A stretch of DNA of 64,000 nucleotides from Pedobacter sp. MC2016-24 (GCF_015223055.1 NZ_JADFBX010000006.1:124001-188000); one strand, 5' to 3'; positions 35,677-43,609 are shown, counted from the first letter of the stretch. The notes: a model not told the origin generated them from the sequence alone. Program-made: numbers and translations.

Positions 35677-36356
35677 CCTTCTTTAAATATAAAACCCATA
35701 CCTGGTTTGGTGTGGATGAGTTTGACCGGATAATTGCGATCTATTTTTTTTCTCAGGTAATTGATGTAAACATCAATGAAATTCGTACCAGAATCAAAAG
35801 TATCCCAAACTTTTTCAGCAATTTCAGTTCTAGATAAAACCCTTTCCGGATTAGCCATCATATATTCCAGCAAACGGAACTCTTTTGGCGTCAGATCAAT
35901 TGGTTCCTCATTGCGTTTAACCAATTTCGTTTCCAGATTCATCTCCAGATTAGCAAAACGCAAAATAAAGCCCTGGTTAAACGTGTTGGTCAGGTTTCGG
36001 TTTCTACTGATCAATGCACGGATCCGTACGTGCAGTTCCCTGAAATCAAAAGGCTTAACCAGGTAGTCATCAGCGCCGGCATCAAATCCATCCACTTTGT
36101 CGTCTGTCGTACCCAATGCAGTTAACATAATGATCGGGATGTTTGGTAAAGTTAAACGAATCTGCCTGCACAGATCGATGCCATTGATTTTAGGTAGAAT
36201 CAGATCCATTAGAATCAAATCAAAAACTTTACCTAAGGCCAGCCTTTTACCCATCTCTCCATCGTAAGCTAATGTAACCTGAAAACCAAGTTCCTGAAGT
36301 CCTTTCTGGATCAATTCTGCTACTCTTTGTTCATCTTCTATGACCAGTATTTGCAT
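35673..36356 (-). CDS. OmpR/PhoB-family response regulator
   Basis: The 227-residue protein has a receiver domain (residues 1-115; acidic pair at 8-9, phosphoacceptor Asp51 in LILMDLILP, Lys101-like in YLVKPFDF) and a winged-helix DNA-binding domain (about 130-225: LTPKEFRLLEYMMANPERVLSRTEIAEKVWDTF...VDVYINYLRKKID, GMGFIF). It resembles CusR/CzcR. The stop overlaps the kinase start by 4 bases, so it is the first gene of a regulator-kinase pair transcribed toward the mgtC operon. Direct repeats of 11 bp at 34245-34294 are candidate binding sites. Confidence 0.93.
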   Translation of the reverse strand: MQILVIEDEQRVAELIQKGLQELGFQVTLAYDGEMGKRLALGKVFDLILMDLILPKINGIDLCRQIRLTLPNIPIIMLTALGTTDDKVDGFDAGADDYLVKPFDFRELHVRIRALISRNRNLTNTFNQGFILRFANLEMNLETKLVKRNEEPIDLTPKEFRLLEYMMANPERVLSRTEIAEKVWDTFDSGTNFIDVYINYLRKKIDRNYPVKLIHTKPGMGFIFKEG

Positions 36357-36491
36357 AAGGCTGTATTTAGAATTACAAAGTTGACAATTATTTCCATTAT
36401 AGTTAGCCGATTGTATTTTTATGGGATAAACTGTTTGATGAAAAATATTTGTTCATTTTTATTCAGTGTTTCTTTAACAAAAGTAAAATGA

Positions 36492-36499
36492 TATATTTG
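36492..36499 (+). promoter_or_regulatory. Putative -7 box TATATTTG, 5 bases before an ATG
   Basis: TATATTTG matches TAnnTTTG and ends at 36499, five bases before the ATG at 36505. If used, the transcript would start at or very near the start codon and be leaderless or nearly so. Confidence 0.35.
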
Positions 36500-36504
36500 G
36501 ATGA

Positions 36505-36948
36505 ATGCATCTCCATTGTCTACAAGAAGAAGAGAAAATTATTGCGTTGATCAGAAAAAAAGATCCGCATGGTATGAAAATGCTTTATAATGGCATTTCC
36601 GGACCTGTTTATGGCATCATGCTGAGGTTTGCGAATGGCAATGAAAAGCTTGCCAATAGGCTATTATCGGCTACCTTTAAAAAAATTGAGCAGGAAATTT
36701 ATACATTTAGACCTGAAAAAGGATCTTTTTTTTGCTGGATACTGAATACTTCCAGGTGTTTGGCACAAGATCATATCTTTGAATATCCAAATACTGCTGA
36801 TGGTAAGAATAATAAATGTATTTTTGATTTAATGATTAACAAAGGTGTCTCCATAGATGACGCAGCTGCTCTGCTCCAGGTAAGCAGAATGGAATGCGCG
36901 GCAATGCTTAGGAAAAAACTTCAGAATTTAAGCTCCCCCCGACTGTGA
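36505..36948 (+). CDS. Atypical small sigma-factor-like protein
   Basis: The 147-residue product resembles a degenerate ECF sigma factor. Its N-terminal half has a region 2-like pattern (IIALIRKKDPHGMKMLYNGISGPVYGIMLRF...LLSATFKKIEQEIYTFRPEKGSFFCWILNTSRCLAQDH) and the C-terminal 35 residues form a possible helix-turn-helix (GVSIDDAAALLQVSRMECAAMLRKKL) replacing a normal region 4. The linker is short and the promoter-reading sequence is much diverged. It overlaps the anti-sigma/cupin gene by 4 bases (GTGA), which supports a functional sigma/anti-sigma pair. It is divergent from the response regulator gene. Confidence 0.65.
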   Translation: MHLHCLQEEEKIIALIRKKDPHGMKMLYNGISGPVYGIMLRFANGNEKLANRLLSATFKKIEQEIYTFRPEKGSFFCWILNTSRCLAQDHIFEYPNTADGKNNKCIFDLMINKGVSIDDAAALLQVSRMECAAMLRKKLQNLSSPRL

Positions 36949-37538
36949 AATTGGAATCTTATATAGAAAGTGGAATATTGGAATTGTATGCGTTGGATCT
37001 GCTGGAAGAGGAGGAACGCCTGACTGTGCAGGAAATGTTTATTTTGCATCCTGAACTTAGGCAGGAGTTACAAAACATAGAAAATACGCTAGAAACTTAT
37101 GCCAAAAGTAAGGCCGTTGAACCCAGTTCGGGCTTAAGGTCAAAAATCGAACAAGCCATATCCGGTATACCTGCTCAGGCTAAAAATGAATCTAAAGAAT
37201 TGCTTGTCAGTGAAGATTCAGATTTAGAACAATGGTTAAAGCTGGTGGAACAAAGGTTTCCTGAAGCATTAGTTGCGGATAATTTTTGTGAAGTATGGCT
37301 GGAAGCTGAGGGATTAAAACAAGTATTGGTCGTGTCTTCTTTTGACATTGAAGATGAAACGCATGACGATGTCTATGAAAGTTTCTTTATCCTCAAGGGC
37401 CGGTGTAAGTGTACAGTGGGGCCGGAATCGTTTTATCGCGAGGCAGGAGCTTATATTGGCATCCCGCTAAATGAACACCACCAAGTGGAGGTGATTGATG
37501 CACCGGTGATGGCTATTGTTCAGTATGTTTCTGTTTAA
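36945..37538 (+). CDS. Anti-sigma factor fused to a cupin domain (ChrR-like)
   Basis: The gene begins with GTG at 36945, overlapping the sigma-like stop. The 197-residue protein has an anti-sigma N-terminal helical domain (residues about 1-75: YIESGILELYALDLLEEEERLTVQEMFILHPELRQELQ, the pattern seen in RskA-type and ChrR-type factors), a linker, and a C-terminal cupin barrel (about 110-197: HDDVYESFFILKGRCKCTVG...EAGAYIGIPLNEHHQVEVI). No membrane helix is present, so it is cytosolic. In ChrR the cupin regulates release of the sigma factor after singlet-oxygen damage. Only one candidate metal ligand His in each cupin motif is obvious. Confidence 0.75.
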   Translation: MKLESYIESGILELYALDLLEEEERLTVQEMFILHPELRQELQNIENTLETYAKSKAVEPSSGLRSKIEQAISGIPAQAKNESKELLVSEDSDLEQWLKLVEQRFPEALVADNFCEVWLEAEGLKQVLVVSSFDIEDETHDDVYESFFILKGRCKCTVGPESFYREAGAYIGIPLNEHHQVEVIDAPVMAIVQYVSV

Positions 37539-37541
37539 ATA

Positions 37542-37790
37542 TTAATTTAGTGTAAACACAAAATCTGCCTCATCTGAATTGCCAACGTAAAATTTAAGTT
37601 TAGCAACAGGGGATTTGATAATCGGTGCAGTGGCTGAGATCAAATCTGAGAACTGCAACTGCAGCAAATCCATATCTGTATCTTCGGGTACCCTGATCAG
37701 CAAATCGCCACCACTGGAACGTATTTTCCAATCTTTGAATTCGGGGTTCTGCTGCAGCATCCTTTTCCATTCTTGTTGATATTTACTCAT
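37542..37790 (-). CDS. Small hypothetical protein
   Basis: The 82-residue product has no signal peptide or membrane helix and no motif that I recognise. It begins MSKYQQEWKRMLQQNPEFKDWKI and contains an EDTDMDLLQLQFSDL helix. It follows the RhtA-like exporter gene after 24 bases on the same strand, so it is probably not an independent unit. It converges on the anti-sigma/cupin gene with 3 bases between. Confidence 0.6.
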   Translation of the reverse strand: MSKYQQEWKRMLQQNPEFKDWKIRSSGGDLLIRVPEDTDMDLLQLQFSDLISATAPIIKSPVAKLKFYVGNSDEADFVFTLN

Positions 37791-37814
37791 TGCATGTCTA
37801 ATTTAATTGAAATA

Positions 37815-38687
37815 CTACAGGTCCCGTACAACCTCAACGTTTTTCTGCTTTGTTAACGTGGCTCCGGCACTTGCAATTACAACCAGTACTACGGCGAGCC
37901 ATTGTGGTACAGAGAGGTATTCCTGTAAAAAGATCAACCCCGACAACGCTGCTGCCGCAGGTTCCAGGCTCATCAATACGCTAAAAGTTTTTGCCGGAAG
38001 TTTGCGTAGCGCATTAATTTCTAAAGTAAAAGGAATGGCACTAGATAGTAAGGCTAGGGCAAAACCAGCCAGCAACATGGCTGGTTTAAGATTGATAAAA
38101 AGTCCGTCAGCAATGGCAAATGGCAATACGAGGGCCGATGCGAAAATCATACCTAAACTTACTGCTTGACCGCCATCCATAATTTTTGAAATCCGACCAC
38201 CCATTACAATGTATCCTGCCCAAAAACCACCCGCGGCCAAGGCGAGCAATACACCGATAAGGTCCAGGCCATTATCACTCCATGGGGCAATTAAGACAAT
38301 TCCAACTGCGGCCAGTAAGATCCATATGAAATCTAAAAAACGTTTAGAGCCAGCCAGGGCAAGTACCAATGGACCAATAAATTCAAGCGTTACCCCTAAA
38401 CCCAATGGAATTCTTGCCAATGCCATATAAAAAATAAGGTTCATAGCACCCAAGGTTAATCCATATAAAGCCACATATTTCCATTGTTTCAAACTCAGGT
38501 TTTTTATTTTTGGCCGATTAAATAAAATGAGGATAAATGCAGATAATACGATTCTTAGCGAAGCTGTAGCAGCCGCACCAAGAACAGGGAAAATACCTTT
38601 TGCAATGGCTGCACCACCTTGTACACTAATGATGGACAAAAGGACAGCAGGTACCGGGGGGATATTTAATTCTTTTTTGTTTTTCAT
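37815..38687 (-). CDS. rhtA: EamA-family transporter, RhtA-like amino-acid exporter
   Basis: The 290-residue protein has ten predicted membrane helices in two EamA halves. Its wording follows E. coli RhtA closely: VQGGAAIAKGIFPVLGAAATASLRIVLSAFILI, ALARIPLGLGVTLEFIGPLVLAL, GFWAGYIVMGGR, LLSSAIPFTLEINALRKLPAKTFSVLMSLEPAAAALSG. RhtA exports threonine and homoserine. The promoter region is shared with the divergent LLM monooxygenase gene and includes the 17-bp element at 38741-38757. Confidence 0.8.
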   Translation of the reverse strand: MKNKKELNIPPVPAVLLSIISVQGGAAIAKGIFPVLGAAATASLRIVLSAFILILFNRPKIKNLSLKQWKYVALYGLTLGAMNLIFYMALARIPLGLGVTLEFIGPLVLALAGSKRFLDFIWILLAAVGIVLIAPWSDNGLDLIGVLLALAAGGFWAGYIVMGGRISKIMDGGQAVSLGMIFASALVLPFAIADGLFINLKPAMLLAGFALALLSSAIPFTLEINALRKLPAKTFSVLMSLEPAAAALSGLIFLQEYLSVPQWLAVVLVVIASAGATLTKQKNVEVVRDL

Positions 38688-38740
38688 TTCCTGAGATTTG
38701 CAAAGTTAGTTAATTACAGCGCTCGTTTTTTATTAATCTT

Positions 38741-38757
38741 CTTATCCTACATCAATG
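38741..38757 (+). promoter_or_regulatory. 17-bp element CTTATCCTACATCAATG, copy 1
   Basis: An identical 17-base sequence occurs at 54340-54356 upstream of the pirin gene. Here it starts 37 bases before a -7 box (TAAATTTG at 38778-38785) of the LLM monooxygenase gene and covers the place of a -33 element. It lies in the divergent spacer with the RhtA-like gene. A shared regulator site is inferred. Confidence 0.6.
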
Positions 38758-38777
38758 CAGATGCATACTTATACGCG

Positions 38778-38785
38778 TAAATTTG
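38778..38785 (+). promoter_or_regulatory. Putative -7 box TAAATTTG for the LLM monooxygenase gene
   Basis: TAAATTTG matches TAnnTTTG and lies 22 bases before the ATG at 38808, with an AAGGAG-like ribosome-binding stretch in between. The 17-bp element upstream replaces an ordinary -33 box. Confidence 0.5.
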
Positions 38786-38807
38786 ATTTATAAAAAAAAG
38801 GAGAAAT

Positions 38808-39839
38808 ATGGAATTAGGAATAGGCATGTTTGGCGATCTGTCATTTGATCCGCAAACTGGAAAACCACGTCATGCAGGTTTAAAACTGCAGGAAATTCTG
38901 GAACAGATCAAATTGGCTGATGAAGTTGGACTGGATGTTTTTGGTTTGGGAGAACATCACCGCCCGGATTACGCGGTGTCTGCTCCCGAAATTGTACTGG
39001 CGGCGGCAGCAAGCATCACTAAAAATATAAAACTGATGAGTACCGTAACTGTGTTGAGCTCTGCTGAGCCAGTAAAGGTTTATCAGGACTTTTCAACCAT
39101 CGATTTGATTTCCAATGGTCGCGCAGAAATAGGTGTGGGACGTGGAAGTTTTATTGAATCATTTCCCTTATTTGGTTACAATTTAAAGGATTATAATGAG
39201 CTCTTTGAAGAAAAACTTGATTTATTACTCAACATCAATAACAATGAAGTGGTCAACTGGTCTGGAAAGTTGCGTGCGCCAGTGGTTAATCAAATGATAT
39301 TACCCCGGGCAAGCAATGCAGGCCACTTGCCGATCTGGATTGCGGTAGGAGGAACACCTGAATCGGTATTACGTGCTGCTAAGTTGGGCCTTCCGCTGAT
39401 TGTAGCCATTATAGGTGGAATGCCTAAACAGTTTCAACCCTTGATCGAATTCTACAAATCGGAATATGTTAAAGCGGGACATGATGTAGCAAAAATGCAA
39501 ATTGGTATTCATTCGCATAGTTTTTTAAGTGATGCTGAAGCTACTATCGACCAGTATTATGATAACTATGCAGCTCAAATGAATCGGATTGGCGCAAGCA
39601 GGGGCTGGCAACCTTATACAAAAGCGCAATATGATGGTGGACGTTCTAAAGATGGTGCGCTGTTTATCGGTTCTGCTGAACAAGTGACGGATAAAATCCT
39701 TTACATGCATGAATTGTTTGGTATTACCAGATTTATCGGCCATATGGATGTTGGTGATCCCAATCATAACGATATGATGAAAGCTATTGAACTGTTTGGG
39801 ACAAAGGTAGCGCCAGAAGTTCGTAAGGCCCTTCGGTAG
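38808..39839 (+). CDS. LLM-class flavin-dependent oxidoreductase
   Basis: The 343-residue protein has the luciferase-like monooxygenase pattern: MELGIGMFGDLSFDP, ADEVGLDVFGLGEHHRPDYAVSAPEIVLAAAASITKNIKLMSTVTVLSSAEPVKVYQDFSTIDLISNGRAEIGVGRGSFIESFPLFGY and a C-terminal TD-K-like helix region. Members are FMNH2-dependent monooxygenases or related reductases with unknown substrates in most genomes. A GGAG ribosome-binding site precedes the ATG. A strong terminator follows. Confidence 0.87.
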   Translation: MELGIGMFGDLSFDPQTGKPRHAGLKLQEILEQIKLADEVGLDVFGLGEHHRPDYAVSAPEIVLAAAASITKNIKLMSTVTVLSSAEPVKVYQDFSTIDLISNGRAEIGVGRGSFIESFPLFGYNLKDYNELFEEKLDLLLNINNNEVVNWSGKLRAPVVNQMILPRASNAGHLPIWIAVGGTPESVLRAAKLGLPLIVAIIGGMPKQFQPLIEFYKSEYVKAGHDVAKMQIGIHSHSFLSDAEATIDQYYDNYAAQMNRIGASRGWQPYTKAQYDGGRSKDGALFIGSAEQVTDKILYMHELFGITRFIGHMDVGDPNHNDMMKAIELFGTKVAPEVRKALR

Positions 39840-39850
39840 GACTTAGCCAG

Positions 39851-39894
39851 CAAACAAAAAGCCGATCCGTTAAACAGGATCGGCTTTTTGTTTG
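39851..39894. terminator. Bidirectional terminator, perfect 18-bp stem
   Basis: Arms at 39851-39868 and 39877-39894 are perfect complements with an 8-base loop (GTTAAACA). The GC core GCCGATCC is bounded by an A-tract and a T-tract, so it fits termination in both directions between the converging LLM and AlkC-like genes. Confidence 0.88.
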
Positions 39895-39906
39895 TAGTGG
39901 TCTAAA

Positions 39907-41013
39907 TCAATGTGAACAAAGTTCAAATGAAGTTTTAGCCTTTTCTTCTCCGTTTACAATAATTGACAAGTCGTGTGAGCCAGTGTAGAATGTCCTGGTA
40001 GTAATCAGTATGAACTTTTGCTTTCTGTGTACTTTTATGGTCGTTTTCTCCGGATACCCCTTCTCGCTGATTTTGAATACTTTTTTTGACAACTGCCCAT
40101 TTTGTTTGCGGTAATATATGGCATATTCCAACCGTATTTTTTGTTCGCGGTCCTGTTTGTTGCTCAGGTTAAAATTGAATTCCAGGTTCTCGCCAATTTT
40201 TACATAAGGATTAACAACTTCCAGATTATTCACCTCAATGGCGTCACTTTCCAGCTGGTAATATTTTAATATTTCAGGATCGCCTTGTTTCAATAAGGTT
40301 CTGGAACCATGTTTAATGATGGCATCTGTTTCTTTGCCAATTCCAGTCCACTGTTTTGCCAGATCCAGAACAATTTGAGGATGGTCCTTTGCAATATCAT
40401 TGAGATTGTTGGCTACACTGCGACGTACCCATTCTGAAGGGTCGTTCTTTAGCTTTTCAAGAATTGGTATGACAAGAAATGCATCTTTTTTTAGTGCGGG
40501 TACCGCCATAGCCCAGGGCAGACGTGGTCTGCTGCCTTCGCTTGCTAAACGGCGCACTTTATAGTTTGGATGCATAGCCCATAATGCCATCTGTCGCAGC
40601 ATCGGCTCTGTGTACTTGAGTAGAAATGGTCTGACCGCAAATTCACAGCTTACAAATTGCGTGATGAATTCTAAAGCATCGATGGAGGTTTCGTAATTTT
40701 CAAGGCCGTAGCTTTCGATGTAATCTGGCAGAAACATATAGGCAAGTCCGTCTTCTGCATTACCCCGTTCTCGAAATAATCCTATAGCTTGCTTTAACAG
40801 TTGCACGGTTTCAACGTAATCTTCAGGAAGAAATTGATGAAGTACAGTAGCTGTATGCCGCATGCGTTCCTTGAGTTCCTTTTGCTCAAAATCCGGACTA
40901 AAAATGTCATTGGAAAATTTGCGTTCATTGAAATTCGGAAGTATTGACGAAAATACACTGGATATTTCGCTATAGAACTGCGCTGAATAAATGTTTTTTA
41001 ATAGGCTGGCCAT
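39907..41013 (-). CDS. DNA alkylation repair protein, AlkC-like, with C-terminal Ig-like domain
   Basis: The 368-residue protein has the HEAT-like repeat architecture of AlkC/AlkD DNA glycosylases in its first 250 residues, with LYKVRRLASEGSRPRLPWA-like wording (KVRRLASEGSRPRLPWAMAVPALKKD), a signature of the AlkC branch, and WVRRSVANNLNDIAKDHPQ, a typical HEAT unit. The last 110 residues are beta-rich and resemble the Ig-like domain found at the C-terminus of AlkC. These enzymes excise alkylated bases such as 3-methyladenine. It follows a hairpin after the VOC gene, so it may be read from its own promoter. Confidence 0.83.
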   Translation of the reverse strand: MASLLKNIYSAQFYSEISSVFSSILPNFNERKFSNDIFSPDFEQKELKERMRHTATVLHQFLPEDYVETVQLLKQAIGLFRERGNAEDGLAYMFLPDYIESYGLENYETSIDALEFITQFVSCEFAVRPFLLKYTEPMLRQMALWAMHPNYKVRRLASEGSRPRLPWAMAVPALKKDAFLVIPILEKLKNDPSEWVRRSVANNLNDIAKDHPQIVLDLAKQWTGIGKETDAIIKHGSRTLLKQGDPEILKYYQLESDAIEVNNLEVVNPYVKIGENLEFNFNLSNKQDREQKIRLEYAIYYRKQNGQLSKKVFKISEKGYPEKTTIKVHRKQKFILITTRTFYTGSHDLSIIVNGEEKAKTSFELCSH

Positions 41014-41036
41014 AAAATTTATCGGGGTTATGACGC

Positions 41037-41086
41037 AAATTTAGTTTCTCCACTGACAACAGTATGTCAGCAGAGAAACTAAATTT
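41037..41086 (-). terminator. Two-part hairpin after the VOC gene
   Basis: Outer arms 41037-41050 (AAATTTAGTTTCTC) and 41073-41086 are perfect complements, and an inner 6-bp stem CTGACA/TGTCAG sits at 41053-41058 and 41065-41070. One arm overlaps the VOC stop codon. Lack of a strong U-tract makes termination likely but not certain. Confidence 0.6.
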
Positions 41087-41477
41087 ATTCCATAGAAAAT
41101 AAACCAAATGGATTTCCTTCAGTGTCTACACAGATCGCGCAAAATCCGAATTCCCCAATTGAAAATTTACTTTGATTGATACGGCCACCTGCAGCAATTA
41201 CACGATTTTCCTGAATGCTGCAGTCCTTACAAGGGAAATATACCATGGTGTTTACACAAGCGCCGTCCCCCTCTTTTGTCCCACCCATTTCAATTAAAGC
41301 GCCAGATACGCCCTGGTTTTCCGGGGAAGAAAAGAATGACATTTTCATATCTGCAGGTGCGTCTCCCGGGCCGCAGGTATCTCTAAATTCAGTCCCCAAA
41401 ACTTCATGGTAGAATTTTTTTGCCCGATCCATGTCCTTTACATAGATTTCAAACCAGCAAATTACATTTTCATTCAT
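41085..41477 (-). CDS. VOC-superfamily (glyoxalase/bleomycin-resistance) protein
   Basis: The 130-residue protein has the VOC fold: VICWFEIYVKDMDRAKKFYHEVLGTEF at the N-terminus, then VSGALIEMGG and YFPCKDCSIQENRVIAAGGRINQSKFSIGEFGFCAICVDTEGNPFGLFS at the end. Cytosolic, probably a metal-dependent lyase, isomerase or binding protein; the function cannot be narrowed. A hairpin follows its stop codon. Confidence 0.85.
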   Translation of the reverse strand: MNENVICWFEIYVKDMDRAKKFYHEVLGTEFRDTCGPGDAPADMKMSFFSSPENQGVSGALIEMGGTKEGDGACVNTMVYFPCKDCSIQENRVIAAGGRINQSKFSIGEFGFCAICVDTEGNPFGLFSME

Positions 41478-41597
41478 AGTGGTAATGTTTAAATTGTTTT
41501 GTCCTGATCAAATTTACGATGAAAAACTTTTGAGCTTACCAGCAAATGCGACAGATAAACGGGGGAATTGCGGCATGTATTTTATTTAGAAGGCAGA

Positions 41598-42371
41598 TTA
41601 ATCTTCAATCTCAATCCAAACCGGTCCGTGGTCACTGCTTTTCTCCCAGCCGCGGACATGCCGGTCTACCCCGGCAGTAAGAAGCCGCTTGTCTAATTCC
41701 GGACTGAGCAAAAAGTGATCAATACGTAAACCAGCATCTCTTGCATAGGCATTTCTAAAATAATCCCAGAAAGTGTATATTTTCTCGCCAGGGTGTAATT
41801 TACGTAAGGCATCTGTCCATCCCTGTCCAACGAGGTTATGAAATGCCTGCCGGGTTTCTGGTCTGAACAAAGCATCATTTACCCAGCGTTCTGGTTTGTA
41901 AACGTCTAGTTCTGTTGGCATCACATTGTAATCTCCAACCAGTACAACCGGTATTTTGCGTGCCAGAAGACTTTTGGCATGTGTAGTTAAACGCTCAAAC
42001 CAGGCCAGTTTATAATCAAATTTAGGGCCTGGCGATGGGTTTCCATTGGGTAAGTACAGGCAGCCGACAACAATGCCGTTGATAAATGCTTCTATATAGC
42101 GACTGTGTAAGTCCTCCTCATCTCCCGGCAAGCCTCTCCTGGTTTCTTTGATTTCAAGGTTTTTGGCCAGAATTGCTACGCCATTCCAGCTTTTCTGGCC
42201 ATGCCATATGGCCTTATATCCTGCATCTTTAATGGCTTGTTCTGGAAATTTTTCTTGGGGTGCTTTCAATTCCTGCAGGCAAACGACATCGGGGCTGGTT
42301 TCTTCCAGCCACCTTAAAAGTACGGGCAGTCGTCCGTTAACTCCATTTACATTGTAAGTTGCAATCTTCAT
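41598..42371 (-). CDS. xth: Exodeoxyribonuclease III
   Basis: I use the ATG at 42371 (MKIATYNVNGVNGRLP), the canonical ExoIII start; the longer frame to 42398 adds nine unlikely residues. The 257-residue enzyme has the AP-endonuclease motifs LQELKAP (metal-binding Glu), YLPNGN, VGDYNVMP (catalytic Asp and Asn) and SSDHGPVWIE (catalytic Asp-His). It cleaves at abasic sites and degrades 3' ends during base-excision repair, and so complements the AlkC-like glycosylase encoded nearby. Confidence 0.93.
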   Translation of the reverse strand: MKIATYNVNGVNGRLPVLLRWLEETSPDVVCLQELKAPQEKFPEQAIKDAGYKAIWHGQKSWNGVAILAKNLEIKETRRGLPGDEEDLHSRYIEAFINGIVVGCLYLPNGNPSPGPKFDYKLAWFERLTTHAKSLLARKIPVVLVGDYNVMPTELDVYKPERWVNDALFRPETRQAFHNLVGQGWTDALRKLHPGEKIYTFWDYFRNAYARDAGLRIDHFLLSPELDKRLLTAGVDRHVRGWEKSSDHGPVWIEIED

Positions 42372-42533
42372 AAGAATGAGGGTATTGTTGTTGATCATAA
42401 CAATTTATAAAAACACATGTTTGTATAGTTGTACGATTAAATGAAGATAGCTTAATGTATTGAAAGATCAATAAATTCAATTTCAATGCTTAAATTAGTA
42501 AGACTAGTTCCTGTGATCTTTAATTTTATACTT

Positions 42534-43043
42534 ATGTCAGCAACAACTTTATATCCTAATGATGCATTGAAGTCGGAAATTCTTAAAGCAGCAGGCAATT
42601 CTCAGCTGCTATTTGATTTGCAGCCTAAAGCTTATGATTTGCTCTTGCAAAAATTTAAGCAAGAGGCCCTTAGCAACGATCCATTAACGAAACTTGGGGA
42701 GATTTGTAAAACTTATCTGGATTTTGGACTTACCAACCCCGAGACCTATAAATTGATGTTTATTCCCATCTTGGATGACAGTAATGCCCAAGTGAAGTTG
42801 CATGGCGAAACAGATACCAGGGTGTATAAATATTTTATGGACTGTCTGGAAACTTGTATACGAAGGGAGCTGACTCATTTTAAGCGTGCAGAAATAGGCG
42901 CTTTACAAATCTGGTCAATGATGCATGGACTGGTTTCTCTGAATATCCAGTCCAGAATCAGTGTTATCGGTATAAAAAGGGAATCTTTATCAGATACTTT
43001 GAATAAGACTGTTCAGGATTTTTTGAAAACAATTAAACGATAG
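42534..43043 (+). CDS. TetR-family-like protein lacking the helix-turn-helix (WHG-type ligand domain only)
   Basis: I use the ATG at 42534; the frame is open from 42486. The 169-residue product matches the ligand-binding C-terminal part of TetR regulators of the WHG class: DPLTKLGEICKTYLDFGLTNPETYKLMFIP, VYKYFMDCLETCIRRELTHF, IWSMMHGLVSLNIQSRI. The start looks like helix 1 of a TetR DNA-binding domain (ALKSEILKAAG), but it runs directly into NSQLLFDLQPKAYDLLLQKF, as if the roughly 30 residues of helices 2-3 were missing. No helix-turn-helix coding sequence is found upstream. It is divergent from xth. Confidence 0.7.
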   Translation: MSATTLYPNDALKSEILKAAGNSQLLFDLQPKAYDLLLQKFKQEALSNDPLTKLGEICKTYLDFGLTNPETYKLMFIPILDDSNAQVKLHGETDTRVYKYFMDCLETCIRRELTHFKRAEIGALQIWSMMHGLVSLNIQSRISVIGIKRESLSDTLNKTVQDFLKTIKR

Positions 43044-43176
43044 TGTGCGGATTGGCATAGCCTTTGCAATAGGAATGTTACATTAATCATCTATCATGGA
43101 ACTATCATGAGGCTGTACTCATCATAGTTGTTTGTATAGCTTATGATGGTTTCATGGAATAAAAAAAAACATATCT

Positions 43177-43551
43177 ATGAAAACTATTGTAAAAATGTTA
43201 AGTATGTTCCTGATCGTTGGAACGGTTATGACTTCATGTAAAAAGGATAAAGATCCTGCAACTACCGACTTCTTTGTAGGTACCTACAAAGGAGATGTTT
43301 CGTATGCCAAAAGCGGACAGACGATTACCAGTTCAGATGGTAAAGTTACGGTGAGTAAAGTTGGCAATACCTATGACTTTTACTTTGGAAATAATATTCC
43401 GGATATTAAAGGCGTAGAGTTTGAAAAACAGGGCGATAATACCTATGTGAGTATTGGTTCTGGTTTGACTGGGATCAAGATTGATGCAAGTTCTCTAACT
43501 ATGTTGGTGTCAAGGGACGGAGCCACCTGGACAGCAAATTGTAAAAGATAG
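43177..43551 (+). CDS. Small lipoprotein of unknown function
   Basis: The 124-residue protein has a lipobox (VGTVMTSC, Cys at about residue 21) followed by KKDKDP. The mature part is beta-rich (FFVGTYKGDVSYAKSGQTITSSDGKVTVSKVGN, YDFYFGNNIPDIKG) and resembles small envelope lipoproteins of the lipocalin-like or DUF kind that are common in this phylum. No function can be assigned. It is followed by a clear terminator. The upstream spacer has two CTATCATG repeats 11 bases apart (43091-43098 and 43102-43109). Confidence 0.75.
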   Translation: MKTIVKMLSMFLIVGTVMTSCKKDKDPATTDFFVGTYKGDVSYAKSGQTITSSDGKVTVSKVGNTYDFYFGNNIPDIKGVEFEKQGDNTYVSIGSGLTGIKIDASSLTMLVSRDGATWTANCKR

Positions 43552-43570
43552 TTCTTGCTTAAAAAAACTG

Positions 43571-43609
43571 AAAAAGGTTGGTGTCACAGTTGTGGTACCA
43601 ACCTTTTTT
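43571..43609 (+). terminator. Rho-independent-type terminator
   Basis: A 12-bp stem (AAAAAGGTTGGT at 43571-43582, complement at 43597-43608) has a 14-base loop and continues into a T-run, 20 bases after the small-lipoprotein stop codon. Confidence 0.82.

Noticed and set aside
39907-41013. Assignment to AlkD rather than AlkC
   Set aside because: The KVRRLASEGSRPRLPWA wording and the C-terminal Ig-like domain fit AlkC better; AlkD is shorter and lacks that domain.
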